The notes under the pieces: model-generated
The model's database searches: none
Seen by the model: only the letters and a program-made list of their open reading frames with translations
Told to the model about the DNA's origin: nothing
Part shown: positions 53,474 through 60,832 of the stretch, in pieces
How positions within the stretch are numbered: the stretch's first letter is position 1
How the letters are laid out: the number at the start of each line of letters is the position of its first letter
Translations under genes and position numbers: made by a program
Assembly: GCA_905221605.1 (NCBI GenBank)
Contig: CAJNDS010000843.1
Coordinates: 1-60,832, forward strand
Length of the DNA: 60,832 nt
DNA from: Symbiodinium natans
Lineage: Eukaryota; Sar; Dinophyceae; Suessiales; Symbiodiniaceae
Direction: 5' to 3'

Positions 53474-53759
53474 AACTTTGAACTTGTTGGGTTTCCATAT
53501 ACTTAGGAATAAGAACCCTCTTTTCGTAAAATCCCATATACTTAGTAGGAATAAGAAGGTTGAGCCTTTTTTCCCCCTTGGTTACTGGAGCTTAAGTAAG
53601 GAATTTCGCCACGTCGCAGGCGCGGCATGGAGGGCTTCGCACAGAGGGGTTTTTGCAATTTCGGTGCGTGGCTTTGCCCCCTGGGCTTATCAGAGGTTTT
53701 TTTCGTTCTCTTGGGTACCATACCCTCAAAGCCTGAAAAGATACGCTTGACGCCTGGCG

Positions 53760-53936
53760 CAACCCTAAACCCCAAACCCCAAACCCTAAACCCCAAACCC
53801 TAAGCCCCAAACCCCAAACCCTAAACCCCAAACCCCAAACCCCAAACCCTAAACCCTAAACCTTGCAGGCCTCTGATGCCGGCTTGGCCAGCCAAGCTGC
53901 CGCTCGCGCTGCCGAAGCCGCCATTTTAGACACTCG
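53760..53936. repeat. CCCCAAA/CCCTAAA array and adjoining exon-like piece
   Basis: About fifteen mixed units end at CCTTGCAG, followed by an alanine-rich frame (SDAGLASQAAARAAEAAILD, TR) up to GTAGTAGAG, a family-5-like start. Possibly array intron, exon, introner. Confidence 0.5.
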
Positions 53937-54038
53937 GGTAGTAGAGTGTGTAAGCTTTAACATTTTTTGGGGTTTAGGGTTTAGTGTTTAGGGGTGTAGG
54001 GTTTAGGGTTTAGGGTTTAGGGTTTAGGGCTAGAGTTT

Positions 54039-54124
54039 AGGATGTTCCCCCTTAGGGAAAATAATAGAGGGCTGGGGGTACTATAATCGCTATAAAAAGA
54101 CTGTTAGGATACGGGGGATCCCAA
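54039..54124. mobile_element. Palindromic element, family 2, degraded copy
   Basis: AGGATGTTCCCCCTTAGG at the left, GGGGGTACTATAATCGCTAT inside (compare 5,770), and CTGTTAGGATACGGGGGATC at the right. The inverted ends are shorter than in other copies. Confidence 0.6.
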
Positions 54125-54597
54125 TAGGCAACCTTTGACTTCTTTGGAGCATTGTATGGCAGGAATCCAATATTTTTTTTTTGGGGTGGGGGTCTAGCTT
54201 TAGGGGTCCCCGGTTTTCGTAAACCCCCGAAATGCCTACTATACAGTCCCAAAGGTGAACCTTCGGTAACCCTAAACCGCCTAAACCCCGCACCCGAAAC
54301 CCCGAAACCCCTAAAACCCTAAACCCCTAAACGTTTTAAACCCCTAAACCCCAAACCTTAAACCCCTAAACCCTAAACTCTGAACCCTAAACCCCTAAAC
54401 CCCTTAACCCCTAAACCCCTCGACCCCTAAACCCTAAACTCTGAACCATAAGCCCCTAAACCCCTAAGCCCCTAAGCCCCTAAACCCTAAAGATACCGGA
54501 CACCGAAGGACAACTTGGAGGTTACCTCGCAGGAGATTGCCCGGCTTCGGCGGCCCATAGGATTGATGAGCAGCTTTGTTTCATTCTCTAGGGTTTA

Positions 54598-54700
54598 GGG
54601 TTTAGGGTTTAGAGCTTAGGGTTTAGGGTTTAGGGTTTGGGGTTTGGGGTTTGGGGTTTGGGGTTTGGGGTTTGGGGTTTGGGGTTTGGGGTTTGGATTT
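54598..54700. repeat. TTTAGGG to TTTGGGG array
   Basis: Six TTTAGGG-type units pass abruptly into about ten perfect TTTGGGG units. A sharp switch between pure variants suggests separate expansions, not gradual decay. Confidence 0.85.
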
Positions 54701-54829
54701 CTAGGGTGTTTGTCCGGAGTTTTCAGGGCCTGGGAGCTGCTTGCTTAGGGTTTAGCTAGGGCTTAGGGTGCTACCGGTGTTTTGCTGTGAACAACGCGCT
54801 TTTGCGGCCCTAAGCCCTAAACCCTCAAC

Positions 54830-54955
54830 CCTCAACCCTAAACCCTAAACCCTAAACCCGAAACCCGAAACCCTAAACCCTAGACCCTAGACCCTAAACC
54901 CTAAGCCCTAAACCCTAAACCCTAAACCCTAAACCCTACACCCTACACAAACCCT
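54830..54955. repeat. CCCTAAA array
   Basis: About seventeen units with CCCGAAA, CCCTAGA, CCCTAAG and CCCTACA variants; ends at CTTCCACAG, the apparent acceptor of the YqaJ-type gene. Confidence 0.85.
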
Positions 54956-54968
54956 GAGGCTTCCACAG

Positions 54969-55865
54969 CGACTGGCGGATGGCACCTACAATCCCGCCTG
55001 GTTGGCCGCCAGACGTTGGAGGATCACAGCTGGACGCTTCAGTGCAGTGCGCCGTGTTGTGAAGCACGAGAATCTTTGCCATAGTTTAGGTGACATTCTA
55101 CATTTTTTCAGGGTACAAAAACCCGATTAGGAATAGACTTGGGGAGTTTTTAGATACTATCCCAACCATGAACTAGGAAGCTTGCGGCAGAGTGGCTGAA
55201 CCATTGGTGGTACAGAGGCTGGAAGCCCATTGGTGCCCATTTTCGCTTCATTTTGGTTTAGGGTTTAGGGTTTAGGGTTTAGGGTTTAGGGTTTAGGGTT
55301 TAGGGTTTAGGGTTTAGGGTTTAGGGTTTAGGGTTTAGGGTTTAGGGTTCAGGGTTTAGGGTTTAGGGTAGCAACCAACCCGAAAAGGGTGCCCTTATTA
55401 AAGATATGGTTACTGGGCTGCTGAGGAGGCCAAGAGCGGATGAACCACAAGATCAATCGCTCCTTCGCCTTCGAAGATCGCGTCTTCGCGAAGTACCAGC
55501 GCGCGCACGAGGGAGTCGAGCAGGTTGGACTGTTGGTGGATCCATCGTTGCCGTGGCTGGGAGCATCTCCCGATGGTTTGGTGATGTCTGGCTCGAATCC
55601 TCAGCTGATTGAGATCAAAAGCTGCCGCACCTTCTTGGGGAGGCGATCTCCGGCCTGGCATCAGGTACAAGGTGCCATGGCCATTGCAACAGGTGCCTTC
55701 CAAACGCCGGTGACCAGATGCAAGCTCATTGACCCAGCAGAAACCTACACCATTTACTTCGATGAGGCTTGGTGGACCAAGTTTCTCGAACGCCTGAAGA
55801 AGTTCTATTTCGGCGTCTTTCTGCCGATGGCTGCGCGACGGATACTTCAAAAAGTAAAAAGCTGA
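54969..55865 (+). CDS. YqaJ/lambda-exonuclease-type nuclease, split gene with a frame problem
   Basis: YqaJ-family proteins are PD-(D/E)XK nucleases related to lambda exonuclease, which resect DNA ends; they are common in viruses and mobile elements. Exon 54,969-55,090 holds the N-terminal motif WLAARRWRITAGRFSAVRRV. Exon 55,177-55,221 reads KLAAEWLNHWWYRGW. Exon 55,426-55,865 holds FAFEDRVFAKYQ, the DPSLPWLGASPDGLV motif (catalytic Asp), IEIKSC (catalytic Glu/Lys) and HQVQGAMAIATG, ending in TGA. The first join works by the one-base-shifted rule. The second, across a telomeric-array introner, does not give one frame, so the gene may be frameshifted, or the exon 3 start (ATG at 55,440) is independent. 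The protein would be about 190 residues, near the domain length. Confidence 0.7.
55090..55176 (+). mobile_element. Introner, family 5-like, no array
   Basis: Starts GTGACATTCTACATTTTTTC and ends CCATGAACTAG, close to the family-5 GTACACTTTACATTTTTT and TGAACTCAGCAACTAAG ends. No telomeric units apart from GGGTAC. Interrupts the YqaJ-type gene. Confidence 0.65.
55222..55425 (+). mobile_element. Introner, family 1, with 15-unit TTTAGGG array
   Basis: Left end GAAGCCCATTGGTGCCCATT, right end AAAAGGGTGCCCTTATTAAA, ATGGTTACTGGGCTGCTGAG. The TTTAGGG array at 55,257-55,370 starts directly after TTTTGG. In the array-free copy at 59,140 the same place reads TTTTGGTTTAAGGTT, a possible seed. Confidence 0.8.
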
Positions 55866-55942
55866 CAACGTCTTGAACATCTTGAACAGCTGCTACAGCC
55901 ACAAGGCACCGTTGAAATGTGACTGGACTCAGATGAAGGAGC

Positions 55943-56224
55943 ATGCAGAGCAAGGCCTATAAACCTTCCAGAGATGTCTGGGTTGCAGGCTATATGAGCT
56001 GCCGGACTTGCTCATCCTGCAGAAGGTTGCTGGATCTCGGTCCCCCATCGGATGTTCTTGAACTTGGTCACCGAGAACGGCCGTTGGCCCCATGGTTTGG
56101 TGCTCGAAATCGCGGTCTTAGCTCGCAGGGTGTCGTTGGAGAAGTGATGCTCCTAGGTGCGCATTCATGGAAAAGTCTTGGTCGTCCGGAGATGTCGGGC
56201 TCCTTTGCTTGTAGAGGCTTCTAA
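55943..56224 (+). CDS. Unknown 93-codon ORF downstream of the nuclease
   Basis: The frame starts with ATG, contains two CxxC-like cysteine groups (MSCRTCSSCRR) and ends in TAA just before a CCCTAAA array. Another frame just upstream (LNSCYSHKAPLKCDWTQMKE) also looks coding and ends with TAA at about 55,961. Which is real is unclear. Confidence 0.35.
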   Translation: MQSKAYKPSRDVWVAGYMSCRTCSSCRRLLDLGPPSDVLELGHRERPLAPWFGARNRGLSSQGVVGEVMLLGAHSWKSLGRPEMSGSFACRGF

Positions 56225-56401
56225 ACCCTAAACCCTAAACCCTAAACCCTAAACCCTAAACCCTAAACCGGTGATACCAAACTCATACCCAACAAGGCGC
56301 GACAGGCCCCCAGATGCCCTATGTATGAGCTTCCCGGAATTCCCCGAAACAGTCCTGCAAGAGAGACCTAAACCCTAAACCCCAAACCCTAAACCCTAAA
56401 C

Positions 56402-56503
56402 GGGTTCCTTCATTGTAACAATCATCAGGAAGGTAGTGGCTGGGTGGCGCATAGTGCAGATGTTGGCCGTGGTCCCAGGATTTGGATAGGCCTCCACTAG
56501 ACT
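56402..56503 (-). CDS. Putative minus-strand exon
   Basis: The minus strand reads VEAYPNPGTTANICTMRHPA, then TTFLMIVTMKEP, with a telomeric array on each side. Unknown product; opposite in direction to its neighbours. Confidence 0.35.
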
Positions 56504-56629
56504 TGGGGTTTAGGATTTTGGGTTTCGGGTTTCGGGTTTAGGGTTTAGGGAGGCTTTGGGTTTCCCCCAAAACCCTCTTCTATTTCATAAGGCCCCTATA
56601 GTAGGGCCTCAAGTTTTTTTTCCTGAATT

Positions 56630-57312
56630 AGATTTCCTTGCAACAGGGAACCAAAGACATTCGGGCCTTCGCCCCTGAAAATCTGAAAGCCAGTTCGCCA
56701 TTTTGGCTGTGGGTGCTGAAGCATCGCTGCCCGTCCTCGAGCGGTGCTGGTTCCCTGGTAGGTGCAGCAGATATGGTTTTTCTTGATGATGCAGCAGGGT
56801 TTGAGGTATTCGCAGGACGGGCTCCCTAAACCCCAAACCCCAAAACCCCAAAACCCCAAAACCCCCAAAACCCCCAAACCCCAAAACCCCAAACCCCAAA
56901 ACCCAAACCCTAAACCCTAAACCCTAAACCCTAAACCCTAAACCCCAAACCCTAAACCCTACACCCTAAACCCCAAACCCTAAACCCTAAACCCTAAACC
57001 CTAAACCCTAAACCCTAAACCCTAAACCCTAAACCTTCACAGTTCCGGAGATGAAAGCTGAGATATCCGCGCTTCGAAGCTCTCTTCCAGATGGAACCGG
57101 GCGAAGCGGCGGTGGCGGCGGTGGCAGCAGTGGCAGCAGCAATAGAAGCTTGGTCCTTACCCTTTCTTTGGCCCTAAACCCTAAACCCTAAACCCTAAAC
57201 CCTAAACCCTAAACCCTAAACCCTAAACCCTAAACCCTAAACCCTAAACCCTAAACCCTAAACCCTAAACCCTAAACCCTAAACCCTAAACCCTAAACCC
57301 GCCCCACCAAGG

Positions 57313-57372
<60 letters not shown>

Positions 57373-57948
57373 AAGAAGGTGAAGGCCAAAGCCGTGCAGC
57401 TCCTGCTCGAGATGAAGCAGCAGCCCGAAAGTGATAGGGTTTAGGGTTTAGGGTTTAGGGTTTGGGGTTTAGGGTTTAGGGTTTAGGGTTTAGGGTTCAG
57501 GGTTTAGGGTTTAGGGTTTAGGGTTTAGGGTGCAGGGTTCAGGGTTTCGGGTTTGGGGTTTGGGGTGTTGGGTTTTTGGGATGATTATGTTAAAGATTGC
57601 TTCCGGCATGCTTTTCCGTGTAGTAGATGGTAATTGTGCCGAGACGCAGCTTGTTTTCGGTTGTGTCGCACGTTCCTTTAGCACCTGCGCGTTCGCGCGT
57701 GTGAATCCGTTGAGTCGACGCAGCTTTAGGTGGCTGTTTAGGTGTGCCTGGACCTTACCCAACATTCCAACAGCAACCTGGCTCTGAAGCCCTAAACCCT
57801 AAACCCTAAACCCTATAACCCTAAACCCTAAACCCTAAACCCTAAACCCTCGTAACAACCGCCAGACATGGGAGAGGCGCCTGGTGTCGGAGAGACCCCG
57901 GCTCCACCTGCAGCCTCACCTCCTCCAGATCCAGCGAAGGCCTGATCT
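56630..57948 (+). CDS. Putative multi-exon protein with Gly-Ser and polyglutamine tracts
   Basis: Blocks at about 56,632-56,826 (QQGTKDIRAFAPENLKASSP, then FWLWVLKHRC...), 57,041-57,160 (PEMKAEISALRSSLPDGTGR and a Gly/Ser run), 57,307-57,438 (a CAG repeat of about 18 units, then KKVKAKAVQLLLEMKQQPES) and 57,866-57,945 (MGEAPGVGETPAPPAASPPP, stop) may be exons of one or two genes. The gaps are CCCTAAA/CCCCAAA arrays, including 18 perfect units at 57,175-57,300. Frames across the gaps were not all reconciled. Confidence 0.4.
57175..57300. repeat. CCCTAAA array, 18 perfect units
   Basis: One of the purest arrays in the window, between the Gly/Ser exon-like block and the CAG repeat. Confidence 0.95.
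57307..57372 (+). repeat. CAG trinucleotide repeat
   Basis: About eighteen CAG/GCA units, in a frame that would read polyglutamine before KKVKAKAVQLL, or polyalanine in another frame. Confidence 0.9.
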
Positions 57949-58394
57949 CAATTGGTTTAGGGTTTTGGGTTTAGGGTTTAGGGTTTAGGGTTCTAAGGGT
58001 CCAAAGGACCCTCAACCCTAAAGCCTAAAGTTTAGTTTTTAGGGTTTACGGTTTAGGATGTAAAATCCAAAGGACCCTAAACCCTAAAGCCTAAAGTTTA
58101 GGGTTTAGTTTTTAGGGTTTACGGTTTAGGGTTTAAAACCCTGAAGCCTACACCGCGAAAACCTGAGTCGCGGATATTCTATGATGATGAGGTACTTGTA
58201 CCCTTAGGGATTGTACGGATCGGAACAGCGGCAGCACCAGCGCCAGCCATCGCACGTGTGCTACTGGTACTGTGAAATCGCACGTGTTCGCTGGTTGTGC
58301 TGGGTTGCCACTAACAGAGTCCACAGCCCCCGAACTATTTCCTTTTTTTGGGTTTTTATACAACCCAAGGGAATAATCAAAATGATCTTCTTAT

Positions 58395-58590
58395 GAAGGT
58401 TCGAAGGGGAACTTCGAGTCCAGGTCATGAGGAATGTTTTCCCGTACTTGAAACTGTATGAGCGACTGGCCATTGCGAGCATCTGCCAGAGTTGGTACCG
58501 AGTTCGCCCTCCTCGTGATGCAGAGATTTCACGGGATGTGTATGAGACTTGGTAAGACATGTGCTGCCTCCTGTGAGAGAGATGAGAGGG

Positions 58591-58650
<60 letters not shown>

Positions 58651-58651
58651 G

Positions 58652-58690
<39 letters not shown>

Positions 58691-59333
58691 GGAGAAATAA
58701 AGATTTGGTCTAGGCCCAAACTGCGAAGAGAGCGTTTGCGACGGCTGGAAACTTTCGGGAGTGTTTGAGGCACACGGATTGGCATCCGTCATCGACAAGA
58801 AATGGTCAGTGCATTTCCATCACTCGGACGCATCTGGCTGGGATTCCATCACCGTCAAGCTGCAGTATCTTGGACGATCCCCGACACTCAGGAAGCTTAG
58901 CAGCTGAGTGAGTACACTTTACACTTCTTTGGGATACTCTAACCCCCTAAGAGAACTGAAAGTGTACACTTCTTTGGGGAGCTTATGAACTCAGCAACTC
59001 AGGAGAAAATTCACACCCAAATCTGTGGGGATCTGCTTTGCGAGATGGAACATCCCGGACCAGTGGCGGAAAGGCGACCGAGTACATCAACTAGAGCAGC
59101 TGCACGCGGTCATGAGGAAGTATGGAATCAGCAACTTTGCAGCCCAGTGGTGCCCCTTTTCCCTTGTTTTGGTTTAAGGTTCCCTTGTAAAGTGACGAAT
59201 TCAAAAAAAGGGTACCCTTACTGTAGTATGGTTACTGGGCTACTAAGGAAAAGCTGACCAGGGAGAAGGAAAATTTGAGTTCTTGAAGGTCATGGTGGGA
59301 ATCGATGTCTTAATCGACCACATCGATGATTAA
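58395..59333 (+). CDS. Unknown protein, four exons, two introner introns
   Basis: Exons: 58,399-58,551 (RNVFPYLKLYERLAIASICQ, SWYRV), 58,703-58,900 (SGVFEAHGLASVIDKKWSVH), 59,003-59,139 (RWNIPDQWRKGDRVHQLEQL) and 59,248-59,333 (KADQGEGKFEFLKVMVGIDV, then LIDHIDD and TAA). The first exon weakly resembles an F-box (VFPYLKLYERLAIASICQSW). The last three join in one frame only with the shifted splice rule: CTTAG|G and TTTG|GA. A GA microsatellite lies in the first intron (GTAAGA ... AAAG), whose frame join is uncertain. No enzyme family recognised. More exons may lie upstream near 58,205-58,330. Confidence 0.6.
58580..58700. repeat. GA microsatellite
   Basis: AGAGAG repeats inside an intron between GTAAGACATG and GAGAAATAAAG. 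Confidence 0.9.
58901..59002 (+). mobile_element. Introner, family 5, array-free copy
   Basis: GCAGCTGAGTGAGTACACTT and TTTGGGATACT are followed by TAACCCCCTAAGAGAACT, then GTGTACACTT and TTATGAACTCAGCAACTCAG. At the position of the arrays in 50,308 and 50,534 it has TCTAACCCCCTAAG, a single telomere-like seed. Confidence 0.8.
59140..59247 (+). mobile_element. Introner, family 1, array-free copy
   Basis: GCAGCCCAGTGGTGCCCCTT at the left and GGTTACTGGGCTACTAAG at the right, with TTTTGGTTTAAGGTTCCC in the middle and AAAAAAAGGGTACCCTTACT to its right. Rejoins TTT-G to GA-AAA in frame. Confidence 0.8.
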
Positions 59334-59509
59334 ATCAGTACTTCCGCAACCTGCAGCATCATCAGCGACGGGCTGTGCGTTGGTTGTTCTTTGGGGAGTG
59401 GCCGATCGGGCCAGTCAGCAGTACAGCCGCTGATTTCTGCCAGAGGAAAAGTCCCAGGCTCAAGATTTCACTCAGGCAAAGATTTGATGAAGACTTATGA
59501 AAGGTTCAC

Positions 59510-60832
59510 CCGAACAAATATATTCTCTGTTTATCGACGTAAATATTAAATTATTGTTTGCGATTTGGAGGCCTTATCTATGGGACGATGCCACTATATT
59601 CTTGCAAAAGGTCTATTTATGAAATCATTATTATCGCTCATGATATGTCATTTCGAATATAAGATGTTATTCAAGAAATTGAAATTAATAGATTTTTTTG
59701 TTCTGTTCATTGGGCTCAGGATCTCATTTTATGATCGATTCTTGATTATGGATCATTTTTAATCGATAATATAATATTTTGTATCATAAATATTATTTAA
59801 AAATAAAATTCCTTTCATTTTATTTCTAATCTTTTCAAAAAATTAATTTATAAATTTAGCAAAAATATTCAAATTCGCATCAATTATATATATTTTTCTT
59901 AATTCTCTATGATTCTGATATTTGATGGGTGGATTATATACTCGTGGGATTGACTATATTGAAAGATTTAATATTGAAATTATATTGATATAATATATGG
60001 ATAAATTGATTACAATTATTAATTTTGGGAAACACGTACTTCTTCATTTATGAATTGATTTATATCGAGAATGAGATATTTTTAGAATTCATTTCTACAA
60101 TATGAGAAAAGTATTTTAAAAAACTCTTTTTCTTCTTATATCGAATTTGTATTTTCTTATAAGGATGATCTTGGTGATTCTATTGATTCTAATTGTTGAT
60201 TCTAAAGAATCAAATTTTACTTGGTTGAATTAAATAGGAGGCTCAAATTCTTAAGATAATATTCAGATAGAAAGATAATTCGATCTGGGATTTAGAGCTA
60301 TTAATTCATTTTTGAAATATTCAGATAGAAAGGTAATTCGATCTGGGATTTAGAGATATCAATTCATTTTTGATACATATGATAAAAATTGCATTTTTTT
60401 TCTGGAAAAACGATCTTTTTTGATTTGATCTTGAATAAAATATTCATATTCGTGATTTTATCAATTATGATTAAAAGAGATAATATAAATCTCCCCAAAA
60501 TCATTTCTTTGGAATCGTTCGAAGAAAGAAACCATTTTCTTAGAATTATTCTACGATATTAATGCGAGCCGAGCAATATGTGCTCAAAAATGTTAATTGA
60601 ATAAAAAATCTTCCGAGAGTTTTATTCATTCGATGGAATCCATGTCGATGGATCTCAAAATATGATAATTGGATTCGAAATATCCCATTCTTAATGGGAA
60701 TAGATCCGCCATCATCCCGAATTTTTTGGATGGAATATTCCTTTATCCAAGAACAACAAGAATAAATGAGATCCCCATCACCCAAATACGAACTGGATTA
60801 ATCATTCGCCACATAGACGATCACGTCCATGG
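59510..60832. other. AT-rich terminal segment, unidentified
   Basis: From about 59,510 the base composition becomes strongly AT-rich, telomeric repeats vanish and no exon-like frames of the previous type are seen. The longest minus frame (60,546-60,785) contains GGSIPIKNGIFRIQLSYFEI and RFFIQLTFLSTYC and starts only at TTG; another minus frame at the very end (MINPVRIWVMGISFILVVLG) is hydrophobic. Neither was recognised. It could be organelle-derived, an AT-rich insertion or an assembly join. Confidence 0.6.
60259..60373. repeat. 58 bp tandem duplication in the AT-rich tail
   Basis: ATATTCAGATAGAAAGATAA, then TTCGATCTGGGATTTAGAG and ATTCATTTTTGA, occurs twice, starting at 60,259 and 60,317, with three or four differences. 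Confidence 0.9.

Noticed and set aside
60546-60785. An organelle gene in the AT-rich tail
   Set aside because: The frame has only a TTG start and no family was recognised; keeping it as an unidentified segment is safer.
1-60832. A dinoflagellate spliced-leader or relict leader sequence
   Set aside because: No convincing match was seen on either strand, so it cannot be used to support the organism assignment.

Overview
The window looks like nuclear DNA of a protist, most likely a dinoflagellate. The evidence is circumstantial: plant-type telomeric repeats (TTTAGGG) scattered everywhere, very short exons separated by introner-like introns with terminal inverted repeats (TIRs) and non-canonical borders, a Ty1/copia element with a KGKG-rich Gag and a SAP-like domain, and long satellites. 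No spliced-leader sequence, rRNA or tRNA was recognised, so the assignment is inference.

Layout. (1) 1-12,335: short gene-like pieces between TTTAGGG/CCCTAAA arrays and small palindromic elements; the best gene is at 6,449-7,214. (2) 10,789-18,138: satellites, namely an inverted cluster, a 47-49 bp repeat, giant AT/GC palindromes, a CATCATCTT microsatellite, and an 88 bp satellite in two opposed arrays. (3) 18,139-31,290: C/T-rich ~1.6-1.9 kb tandem units, the second split by a complete young copia element (20,079-28,722) with identical 168 bp LTRs and a 5 bp target duplication. (4) 31,300-35,450: simple repeats and short tandem repeats. (5) 35,450-41,520: telomeric arrays with short exons. 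(6) 41,585-44,470: two palindrome-rich satellites. (7) 44,700-59,333: the most gene-like part, with a class I methyltransferase (50,154-52,828), a YqaJ-type nuclease (54,969-55,865) and a gene ending at 59,333. (8) About 59,510 to the end: an abruptly AT-rich tail without telomeric repeats.

The central observation is that telomeric arrays are mostly not random interstitial tracts. Several lie inside small TIR-bounded elements that interrupt reading frames, and the same families also occur without an array. In most junctions that can be checked by frame, the intron is one base shorter than a GT/GC-AG intron would be. The window thus seems to hold introner-like elements that carry telomeric DNA into genes. 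Retroelement protein domains were identified by motif; most short exons are frame-based guesses and carry low confidence.
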